64,000 bases of DNA from Gnetum montanum (taxonomy: Eukaryota; Streptophyta; Gnetopsida; Gnetales; Gnetaceae). Location: the NCBI GenBank assembly GCA_015680685.1, contig MNCI01018030.1:31401-95400 (forward strand). The letters run 5' to 3'. The position numbers and the translations under genes are program-made. The notes below the pieces were generated by a model, which searched no databases, was not told where the DNA came from, and worked only from the letters and a program-made list of their open reading frames with translations. This document shows positions 12,080 through 21,325 of the stretch, piece after piece (position 1 is the first letter of the stretch; every line of letters starts with the position of its first letter).

Positions 12080-12792
12080 GGTGCTACTAAAACCTGTCTT
12101 AGTGGTTGTGGAGCTCATCGACATCTTGTCTTACATCAACCAGCCCATACCTAACATGCCTACACTTGACATGAAGTTGGTCCATCAAGTAGTATGGTTT
12201 TGACCAAGAGCAAGCAAATTCTTAGCGTACCTACTGCAACACTTTAGTGTGATCATGTGGTCACACTTGGTAGTGGAGGCTACAATTACCATCATTGAGA
12301 CATTGTTGGCTAGGGAAAATTAGGACATATTACAATTCATGTTTGATGAGCCCATAATTGGTGGTGATCAAGTAGGTGGCTTGAGACTAGGCCCTAGGAG
12401 CATTCGTCCCTTAGCCAAGATCTAGAGCATGCTAGAGTTCTCTTGTTATAACAAGATCAATACCCTTTCCATTGTCATGCATGTGCATACAATCTTCCAG
12501 AACCCACCTAGGACTATATATTATGTTGGAGGGTAAGTGCTAATGCTTTTCGTTATATCTCACTCTCATTAACCATGCTAGATTTGCTAATTTCTGATTG
12601 CAGATATCTAATGCTAGATTTAAAGTTAATGATGAAGGACTCCATGATGAGAAAGGGGCTCTTGCTTTGACCTGTACCATGCTAGAGCCCAATCAAGAGG
12701 TAGACTTGAGAGAGGAAATTAAGGAGTGGCTAGGGTCCACTTGCTCTCATAAGGACATTATGGTTGGGAATGTGTACATTCCTAAGGTCTAA
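12080..12792 (+). pseudogene. Antisense gene in element B, first part: HAD/FCP1-like (NIF) phosphatase domain
   Basis: Translation from 12080 gives a HAD-like start (KPVLVVVELIDILSYIN, where the family has a DLDGT-type loop), then a PRASKFLAYLLQHFSVIMWS block like the RPG..FL..HFEV.IWSS motif, and NKINTLSIVMHVHTIFQNPP like the family's SNTLLVDDSPYKALLNPP block. A short intron with perfect borders (GTAAGT at 12533, TGATTGCAG to 12603, 71 bp) interrupts it, and the next exon reads ISNARFKVNDEGLHDEKGALAL up to a stop at 12790-12792. The nucleophile Asp motif is damaged and stops occur, so no activity is expected. A host phosphatase gene picked up by the element is the simplest reading; the assignment rests on pattern only. 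Confidence 0.5.
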
Positions 12793-15063
12793 AGACGTGC
12801 CTTTCTAAGCTACTCTTCCAAGGAAAGGTCCTTGGAGTAGAGTAGACGTGCATGATGTAGGAGGTTATAGAGGAGGGTACCAAGTTTAACTCAGCCTCTT
12901 CTATTGCTGGTGGGTTATAGGTAGAGATTATTAGGCTTCAACACAACATTCATTCAAGATCTCACTTTCACTTCACATTCTTCATAGCCTAAATACAAAG
13001 GCTTATGAAGTTCCTGGTGATTAAGGACAGTGGATGTTGGATTGTGTAGAATTTCCAGTAGCTATCCAAACCATGGATTAAGCATTTGTTCATAACCACT
13101 CATGTGCAGGACCCTCCAAGGAAGATTGAGGAGTTGTATTCAGATACAACAAAGGCACATATAGGGAGGTCATAGTCATGATATTCCTGTGACAATGTAG
13201 GTGAGTGTCCATTAACAGTTGTTATGGATGTGAAGAGGGCAGAGCCATATATCATGGAGATGGTGGGACCCCCCAAGGAAAATATCAAGAGGCCATGCCC
13301 AACAGAGGAAAATCCCCCTCTAGTTGGATGAGCAAGCATCAAGAAAGTCCACCTCAAGATACCCACACTCTGTTTAGTGGTTATAGTTTAATGCATATCA
13401 TAGATGCATTTGGCTTATATATATATACACACACACACATATATGGTTTATTATGCCATGCTAATACTGCTACACTATGTGAGTTAGGCAAGAGGATTTC
13501 TAAAGAAGTAGTAGCAGCCATAGCAGGAGCAATGGACATGACCCCTCCTCAAGTTGAGGAGTTAGCTCGTAGGGAGGAGCCATCAAAGGCCCCAGAGATC
13601 TTGCACTAGTTTGATGCAAAGGGGCTATTTCACCTTGAGTGTGACTTTGCCAACCTCTTCAATGGTGTGCAGTTGGAAGACCCACCCACGTTGACATCCA
13701 AGGGCTTGCTTGGTAAGCACTTTGTCTTATCTTCTACTTTTTCCTTTTGCTCTTAAGCCTTTAACTACTAAGTTATTGCTAAGTGTTTTGTTGTGTTTGT
13801 ATTGCAACCTTAGACCTCCCTACCATTAATACACTACTAGTGCCTACCCACCACATGAAGCCATGGGCAGAGACACCAAATATATTCACCTTCATGGAAG
13901 GCATCTTGGAGGACATGGGGGACTGCATACAATAGATGAATCCTAAACTTAGTATGCATGTCATTTTGCTTAAACTATTTTGCTAATTATATGGCTTAAT
14001 ATATTGCTAATATTGGTTTGTTCATTGTATGCTAACAAGCTCTAAGCTTCGCTGGAATCCAAATTGGGCAACTCACATGGATGCCATGCCTGAGTATCCC
14101 CCAAGGTGGAGCAAGTGCCTCATCATGTGTATGAGGCAATGAGCAAGTGTGTGCTTTCTAGTGTGAAGGCATTTTGGACCTATAGGCACTCAAATAAGCA
14201 CTTATGAAAATGCATGCACAAGCTCTAGGAGGTAGCGGCAAGCCTAACCACAAAGAATGAGGACCTCCAGTCCTGTTATGACTTCTTGTCAACTTGGACA
14301 TAGAAGGATGGTACCTAGTGGACATCAAAGATAGATTATACTATGTATTGGTCAGCAATCCATGGTAAGAATGAGGCTACCTAAGATATCATCGAGCAAA
14401 GGTTGCAAATGGATCTACTCTCTCGAAAGAATGAGTGGAAGAGCTTTAGCGCTAAGGTGTGCAAATGGGAACATACGCAGAAGGACCACAAGCCCCACTA
14501 CAAGTGGGAGCAAGATGCCTACTTATAGCAGCTCAAGAATGAGTCTGTGAAGGCTCATTACCTTGAGATGTTTGTTGAGGTGATTGGCGAGAGTTGGACC
14601 TTCAAGCTGTTCACCTAGCATATAGTGGTTAGTGGTTCCCTAGAGTGAGAGATTACCCCACCCTCAGGGAAAACTTCTACAACCACCTTTTCTATGCAAC
14701 CTCCTACATAGACCACTATGAATGAGGACAAGATCCTTATGAATGTTAACTTCAGCCATGAGGACTGGACAAGGTTATTAGAGGTCGAGATCCTCTGACA
14801 CTTGGAGGAGGGCCTCGATACATTACCTCCAAAGTCTAACGTTGGACCCTCTCAGGTTAGTTTTTCTTTTGCTTTTCATGCTCTTTTATGTGTCAACTTT
14901 GCATGTTAATCTTGTATTATAGTTTTGCACTTGTTGATTAATTTGTTGTTTTGCGTTGTTTTTAGATAGGCACCGAGCGATAGCATAGGCCCCAATGGAG
15001 CAAAAGAGGAGGAGGAGGAGGAACCTCAACCCCTACCAGACACCACCGGCTGAGCTGACCTAA
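12793..15063 (+). pseudogene. Antisense gene in element B, later exons, function not recognised
   Basis: Coding-like exons continue with plant-type introns: GTAAGC at 13713 to TTAG at 13813, about 13951-14039, and GTTAGT at 14856 to TTTTTAG at 14965. One exon reads MTPPQVEELARREEPSKAPEI, another NFSHEDWTRLLEVEIL and a lysine/tryptophan-rich middle (KVCKWEHTQKDHKPHYKWEQ). The last exon has a run of Arg or Gly codons depending on frame, and one frame stops at 15061-15063. A CA/TA microsatellite interrupts it at 13419-13444. I do not recognise a family. It may be the rest of the same gene as the phosphatase part or a second gene; known Tat-lineage antisense ORFs (such as gene 23 of Grande) are a possible relative. 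Confidence 0.4.
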
Positions 15064-15249
15064 TGTAACCCTACTATTGGGCAATTTTGTACTTTGACAA
15101 TTTTTGTTGCATGGTCATGCTATGTACTCTTGCTGATAGAGATATATTAAAATTTATGTTTTTTTGTGATGAGAATTGTGTATGAAGCTTCGTGTTATTT
15201 TGCTGACTATTTAATGCAGATAATCCAATAGTTGATGTGATTAGGCCCC
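15064..15249. other. Downstream flank of antisense gene, no feature seen
   Basis: AT-rich DNA between the last exon and array 3. It could hold the 3' UTR of the antisense gene; no clear polyadenylation signal was picked. Confidence 0.4.
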
Positions 15250-15705
15250 TTGTGGGCCCCTTACCAGGTTAAGGCCATGGCAGAAGGGCCATTGCTAGTT
15301 TAAGGTCATTTCATGCCACAAATAAAAGGAAGTTGTTACTAGTTTTGGGCTGTGGTGGGCCAAGACATGCCAATTTTAGGCCAATGCAAGTCATTCGCTA
15401 GTTTAAGGCCATTTCAAGCTATGAATAAAAAGAAATGATTGCTAGTTTTGGGTCATCGCAGGCTGCAAGGTACTAATTTTAGGCCATGGTGGGCCATATG
15501 CTACTTTAGGGCCTTTTCGAGCTATGGCAATGCTAGATAGTTTGCCAGTTTAAGGCCATGGTAGGTTGTGTAGTAGAAGAAAGACAAGTTGCTAGTTTTA
15601 GGCCATGGTGGGCCATGCACTAGTTTAAGGCCTTTACGGGCTATGGACTAGTTTAAGGCCTTTTCAGGCCACACACTGGTTTAAGGCCTTTTCAGGCCAC
15701 GTTCC
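15250..15705. repeat. Tandem repeat array 3 (GCTAGTTTAAGGCC..GGGCCATG), many units
   Basis: Roughly 12-14 degenerate units of about 30-40 bp share CTAGTTTAAGGCC or CTAGTTTTAGGCCATGGTGGGCC. The array sits at the protease-proximal end of B's long interval, opposite array 2, so the two arrays bracket the antisense gene. Confidence 0.85.
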
Positions 15706-15945
15706 TCTTTTTTTTGTAGTTTTAGTTTTATAATTTATGATGTGTTTTTAATGTTCTATTAACACATAAATGAAAATGCATAAGCAAAAGAGGTAAATGC
15801 ATAACAAAGTAAATAATGCAAAACACAAACAACCATGCAGAGTGTAACTATGCAAGCAAAAGGCTACTAGGGCTAACATAGCATGCAAAAAACTAAGAGC
15901 AAGCAAGCACCTAGCACATGTTATGTTAAGGGAGTACCTTCGCCA

Positions 15946-16941
15946 TGTAGTTGCTTCCTAACCTAATGTGGATTAGGGGGTGCATAGGGCCTAGGCAGCA
16001 TGAGGCAGTATTCACCTATACCTTCATTGTTGATGCTAAAGGGCAACTCTATCCATAAACCTTCCTCGAGGAGGGTATCAACCTCTTTTGGCTCTTTAGG
16101 TATGTCTACTAGATAAGGCTTACTCTTATGCTCCATGGGCAATGTATCATCAATAAACTCTACCTCCAACCCTTGTCTGTGTCAACATTGTTTATGATTG
16201 GAGGGACTAAGTTGTTACCATGTATGATCACTTCTCCACCTTTGTACGGAAGGTGGATCTCTTGATGAATGGATGAAGAGATGGTCCACAATTAGGTTAA
16301 ACCTAAGCATCTCCTCGATGACAATGAATTCAATTATGGTGGAAAGTCACTCCCCTACCACAAAGGCTATTGTGATTGTTCCCTTCACGACAATGTGTGA
16401 CCTGCTAAAGGACTTAAGGCATGTTTTCTTTATGGTCCATATTTTGTCAACCAAATCGAGTTTGTCAATGACTAGGAATGGGATGACGTTGGTTGTGACC
16501 GTGTCATCATTGTGCATCCTGAAAATCCTACATTGCCCTACGTGGATGGTTATAAACATTGGTGTAATGGTGACTTCACCCTTTTCAGGGTCTACCTTGA
16601 TTGCCTCATCACGAAATGCTAGACGTGTTGGACCTAGATCCTGAGGTAAAGGAGGAAGCATCATAGCATGGATGGCTTGTTCATCTACTAAGATGTCCTC
16701 CTTGATAGGAATCAAGGTCAACATATGAACTAGAGCTTTGTAATCAGCGATGGAGGTCATCACCAAGGCATACAGGCTCAAGGTTGTATTTTTTTGTTTA
16801 AAAGCCTACTTGACTTGTGTTAACACATCTAGAAAGTCCTTACCACTGTTAGTTGCCTTGTTGGCCTTCATCTCCTCCATGCAGCCCAAAAGGTGGATCT
16901 CTTAGGGAGGAGATTGGGCTTATTTTATTTGTCTTGCATGT
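15946..16941 (-). pseudogene. Element B pre-protease linker and protease region
   Basis: Reading leftwards from 16941 the translation passes a linker (SLYALVMTSIADYKALVHML) of the kind found before the Ogre/Tat protease, then a protease-like stretch with MHNDDTVTTNVIP (family DDG/DNGSALNV-type loop, here damaged) and KTCLKSFSRSHIVVKGTI. After a frame disruption it continues as MEVEFIDDTLPMEHKSKPYL and GIGEYCLMLPRPYAPPNPH to about 15.96 kb. The element C insertion at 16942 separates it from gag (25.07-27.8 kb). The likely function is polyprotein cleavage; it is inactive here. Confidence 0.6.
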
Positions 16942-17769
16942 TGATGAGTCATCATTTAGGGCGACCGCGATATCGCAATCGCTATATTGCGTACACAATA
17001 TCGCATCCCAGTCACGATATCACGGCCCACCCCAATGTCTATAAATAAGAGGTAACTTTCCCAGTTTTAGGCACTTAGATTTAGACCTTAGCTAGACTCT
17101 TGTAGTTTTATCATTCTAGAGTTAGAATATTTCCCAGTGTATGCCTACAGTGTGGTGATTGTAATTGTACGGCATCCTTTATTTGAGTGTGACATACTTG
17201 GACACACACATGACCGGCAATAAAGATCAAGATTACTTCATTATTGCAGCATTCACTTAGTTTAATTATTTAATTAATTTTTATTTACTACTTTCCTAGT
17301 TAATCTCTCTCACCCTTAAACTCATTATAAAACACGGAATGAGTACGACTTGATTACAAGCATTTAAGTGTGACTACTTGGTAACCCAATAGCATATCTA
17401 GGATCTAGGCTTGGTAATCCCAGTGGTAGTCATGCACGAAGTCCAAGATGTGTATGGATAATTAAGGAATGGATGCTCATTGCACTTAGGCTAGTTTAGA
17501 TTCTCTCACCCTCTCTCTCCTAGATTAGTGAATATTACTTTCCATCATCTTCAGGAGTAGCGTTAGATTAGAAACCACGTCATACACCTCACTCTAGACT
17601 AAACCATACGTGACAAAGCTAATACTAGTCTAGGTGGGAAGATAGTGAACTGTGACCTAAGGCTAACTGTCTAGATGCCACAACTAGTCCATCTGTGGAG
17701 TTCAACTAGATCGCACGTGTAACACTCGCATTCATATGGTTGAGTTTATGGGTATCTCGCCACTCATCA
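16942..17769 (+). repeat. 5' LTR of element C
   Basis: It runs TGATGAGTCATC to CACTCATCA and is followed by the primer binding site. U3 has GATATC-type motifs at 16968-17024 and a TCTATAAATAAG box (17039-17050). By eye about nine positions in ten agree with the 3' LTR. It has about 33 bp of extra GATATC-containing sequence compared with that copy. Confidence 0.9.
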
Positions 17770-17770
17770 T

Positions 17771-17788
17771 TGGTGTCGTTACCGGGGA
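17771..17788 (+). other. Primer binding site of element C
   Basis: TGGTGTCGTTACCGGGGA starts two bases after the LTR end. It differs by a few transitions from the tRNA-Asp-type site of Athila elements. Confidence 0.85.
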
Positions 17789-17867
17789 CGGTGCTAGTTA
17801 TCTAGATTAGTTATATCATACAAGGTCACTGTATAAAGACTTAATGATATATCTTTTAGAAAAAATG

Positions 17868-18243
17868 ATTATTAAAAGTCACACATAATTCACACAAAAC
17901 TTCACAACAATTCCTCTCCTACAAGANACCTGGGTAGATGACTCTCTTTACGATGCCTACGTGAGATTCGAATGGCCTCTTGTATTTGCGTTAAGATTGT
18001 AGTGGCCAATAGGGGTTCATCGTCATTGAGTAAGTTATGCTTTCATGTGTTGGGATGATGTTGCTTTTGTTCATGTTTATAAGAATCCCCCACTTCAGGC
18101 TGTGTACTCCAATCTTCATCGTCATATAGTTTGTTGGTTCTCCAATGAACTTCCTCACTAAGTGTGGCATTATTATAATCTTGTAGGAGAGGAATTGTTG
18201 TGAAGTTGTGTGTGAATTACGTGTGAATTTTTATAATTATTTN
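17868..18243. repeat. Inverted repeat with single-N ends: probably a flipped assembly segment in C gag
   Basis: Bases 17868-17926 recur in reverse complement at 18179-18240 (for example ACAACAATTCCTCTCCTACA). Single N bases stand at 17927 and 18243. The segment between them reads as a nearly open gag-like frame only when reverse-complemented. This is what a contig joined in the wrong orientation with an overlapping end would give. Confidence 0.7.
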
Positions 18244-19397
18244 ACAAAGGTCCATGATCATAAAAATGAGAAATCAACCAATCTCAAGGTGGAAATATCA
18301 TCTTTTCCAACACAACAAACATTAGAAGAAGTTAAGGCAAAGATCAATAATATGTTGGAATGGACGTATCAAAAGTGTGGAGAATTTATCAACATTATTG
18401 GAGATAGAGTTTTGACAACCCAAGAAGTAGGAAAAAAATTAGACAATTGGAAAGAAGGGATAAGGAAAATAAGAGCTCAACTTCCAACCATGCATATGAA
18501 TGCAACATATCCCTATACAATCATCCCAAGGGTCAATGCCCAATATTGTTACATTTACATGAGCATTGGGGAAATACGTTACATCCAGATTTTGTACAGA
18601 GATACTGTGTTTGATCACAATGGCAATAATTCTAGTCGTGGGGGAGACCACCACTATACTGGAGACACCCTTCATATTATCCGAATTCAAATGTGTATCT
18701 TGTTCAACATCCTATTTCTCCAACTGGGCCAATGTACTCTATCTCACCACAATACCATTCTCCTCAATACTATCAACCCATGCCTCCAACACAACCACCA
18801 CCTTGTGCACCTTATACTCCTCCTAACTTTCAACATTCTCATCCTTTCCCTCCTTCCATATCACCACCAATTGTTCCTAAGGTATCTACACCACCACAAC
18901 AACCCACGAATGTCACTTTTGCTACTGTTGCCAACAGTAGTGAGAGGCCTCCTCAACATCCAAAGCACCCCTTCTTTAAACATAACCGTAAGAAGGGATA
19001 ACACAATTCCTTGACCACTGCATCTTCCAACTCAGCACAAGTCCCACACTGTGGTGCACCCTTATCTTTGAATCCAACGCCTCATGTAACTTCATCAAGG
19101 CCACCTACTCACACTCCAAAAACAATACGACCCAATGAACACAACCATGAAGAGCAACAATCCAATCCTTGCATACCATCTAGTGGTCTCAAATATCATA
19201 GTGGGTCAACTTGTTATCCGAGAACTGCATCATATAAATTGCCCCACTATGCTCATTATAATCAAGTGTGTGAACCCTTATGGGGTAAGTATGACCAAGT
19301 TCCAATGCTTCCAACATGCAAGGATCCTCATCCTTTATTTATTAATCCTCTCCATGCTCAATCGATTAGTTATGGGGGATATCCCCCATTCTACTAA
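17928..19397 (+). pseudogene. Element C gag remnant
   Basis: After the doubtful segment the plus-strand frame reads VHDHKNEKSTNLKVEISS and LEEVKAKINNMLEWTYQKCG, a helical gag-like part. It changes frame near 18.56-18.69 kb into a proline-rich section (GPMYSISPQYHSPQYYQPM, FPPSISPPIVPKV) ending in a basic FFKHNRKKG, and a further section to a stop at 19395-19397 (ISYGGYPPFY). A similar proline/tyrosine-rich stretch occurs in E (about 53.2-53.6 kb, minus). No CCHC knuckle was found. The likely role is a nucleocapsid/capsid precursor; frameshifts and the probable flipped segment break it. Confidence 0.55.
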
Positions 19398-20760
19398 TAA
19401 GCAGGATTAATAACCACATTTTATTTTCTTTAATTTTACAGCTTTTTGTTTTTTGTTTTCCAGTTTTTCATTTTTCAATTTCTTGTTTTATTTTTTTATC
19501 TTTTTATAAGTAATCTCATCTATGAATAAAACACTCATGTGGATCATTTTTTGAGGTGTGTTTTATGTTATCATGTCTCAAGTGAGTAATTATTTGGATA
19601 GTGAGCCCATTACACCCACTCATCCATTATACAAATAAGAGGTTTTGTTCAAGGGTATAGTGATATTCTTGACATTTTTAAAACTTAAAATTAATTTTGT
19701 GTTCATTGTACCCAGAATGAAGAAGGATGGACCAAGAGGGAATGATTAGGGTGTGACATCAAGGGGACTTGCGGATTCTCTTTAGTGACATCTGTGGAAG
19801 TTATCATGCAACGTGGTTGTACTAAAATCCTTGTAGATCTAATGAAAAATGGGAGTAAGAGTAATCAAAAAAGGGCACTTGAAAATCCAATGCTGTTCTA
19901 GGGGCTTCCACTAGAAAGACATGCACCCATGCCTGAAGGTTGGCAGCTTCTTTAGATTTAGCAATCGAAAAAAAAAGAGAAAAAGAAAATGAAAAGAAAA
20001 GTGCCACAAAACAAAAAATCACTCCTCCCTTGAAAAAAATGCCAAGTGATCGTATGCCTTGTTGTTATAGTACTCTCATAGTTGTTCATCATAGGATGAA
20101 ACAATGTGATGTCACTGATTAAAGGATCGACTTGGTCCTGATCTTGGAACGATGGGTTAATGACACCTTAATCATGCTTTACACATAGGATTCACTGTGC
20201 CCTGGGTTAGTTACCTCATGTCCCAATCTCTACAATCCCTTTCTATACTTCATCTCATCTCACTATTCGTGTAATTGTAGCTCATGTTTCGTGTAACATA
20301 GAATTCTTACCTCATTCTGATGATATTTACATGTGTGTGTTTTATGGAGTCAATGCAGATTACATTTAACCCTTCTAGTGCCCACTGACACTTTAAGTGT
20401 GGTTACACAAGGGCATTATAGGTTGAAACCTACTTTGGGGAGGACCCACTTGTGTAATTTTTTTTGTAATCTTCACTTATGACATAGCTCTCACACACCA
20501 TTTCTTACCCTTAACATAATTTTCAAATGATTTTCTTTCCCTACTATTATCCCTCTGAATTTCCACGTTCCTATGTACCATTACATAGCCTTTTTCTTAC
20601 CACCCAAGGTTTTATTGATAAAATCCACACCATCATCATTAATTGTGCCTTTCGAATTAATGGAATTACCCTAGAACTCTTTCATAATAGCCTAATGTCC
20701 TCCACTTATAATGTTGATTTCAAGAAAATCCTTTAAAAATTCGGTATTTTTGTTGTCCCT
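19398..20760 (+). other. Element C spacer between gag and internal promoter
   Basis: It is T-rich at first (19420-19520), then a noncoding stretch that corresponds to the post-pol spacer of A (31.5-32.9 kb). A polypurine-like TTAGTTATGGGGGA sits at its start (19366-19379). No gene is seen. Confidence 0.6.
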
Positions 20761-20774
20761 CATGTCACTAGGGC

Positions 20775-20840
20775 CATGATATCACGTACGTGATGTACCA
20801 TATGTGATATTGTGTCCTCATAACCTATAAATAGGTGACC
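20775..20840 (+). promoter_or_regulatory. Internal U3-like promoter of element C
   Basis: It contains ATGATATCACGTACGTGATG and a second TGATATTGTG, then CCTATAAATAGGTGACC at 20824-20840. The C 3' LTR has ACGATATCACATACTTGATA and ATGTCTATAAATAAGAG in the same order. The block lies about 0.5 kb upstream of ORF3 and 4 kb from either LTR. It is followed by a C run and an assembly gap. Confidence 0.7.
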
Positions 20841-20850
20841 ACCCCCCCCC

Positions 20851-20883
20851 NNNNNNNNNNNNNNNNNNNNNNNNNNNNNNNNN
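20851..20883. other. Assembly gap (33 N) after a C homopolymer
   Basis: A run of nine C precedes 33 N bases. The gap falls between the internal TATA box and the ORF3 leader, so the transcription start region of ORF3 in C is not fully visible. Confidence 0.95.
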
Positions 20884-21016
20884 TTGTCATTCACACGGGG
20901 GAGTTTTCAAATTTTTTCTCTACGACTTGCAATTGAGCGACCCTTGCTTTTCTAACTATATCCCGCTCGCTGGTACTCTGATTTTAATTCAGTTTGAACC
21001 TACTTGAACCTAGAGT

Positions 21017-21325
21017 GTTTAGCTTAGTCATGGGGGAGGGACATCTACCAAAAAGTGCCTAACTTTTTTGGAATTTATCATAGCCCAAAGGACATCATTT
21101 AGGGTAATTAACTATAACACTTAGAATAATTTTTCCTCAAAATCATTTAATCCCTAGGTATACCAGGAAACTAAAATGGGAAGCCACCTAAGTCACAGGA
21201 CTCATTATTACATTTTTCAAGCAATATCACATGTGATAACATAAGATCATTAATTAAGGTAAGCAGTAAGGTATAACCTAACTTTAAGAACAATCTTAAT
21301 AACGCTTGGCCCCGTGTGATTGCAG
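21017..21325 (+). other. ORF3 leader intron of element C
   Basis: The acceptor CGTGTGATTGCAG ends exactly before ATGGCCCCG at 21326. The donor is inferred by alignment with A and E; it appears decayed to GTTTAG near 21017, and the following CTTAGTCATGGGGG is shared with A. Confidence 0.5.

Larger units (their letters stand above)
9812..15945 (-). other. Long PR-RT interval of element B, probably its pol intron (about 6.1 kb)
   Basis: The protease region ends near 15.95 kb and the pre-RT region starts near 9.81 kb. The RT side is preceded on the minus strand by TTGGTTGTTTTGTAG, a good plant splice acceptor. An AAG|GTAC donor candidate lies near 15940, but the reading phase does not join cleanly. 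Ogre elements are known to have an intron separating protease from RT, so position agrees with the family. The unusual points are the length and the content: two tandem arrays, a U3-like promoter and a multi-exon gene on the opposite strand. An alternative is a later insertion of foreign DNA at this place. Confidence 0.55.

Noticed and set aside
14966-15063. A nuclear localisation signal KRRRRR at the end of the antisense gene
   Set aside because: It appears only in one of two possible frames after the last intron, so it cannot be trusted.
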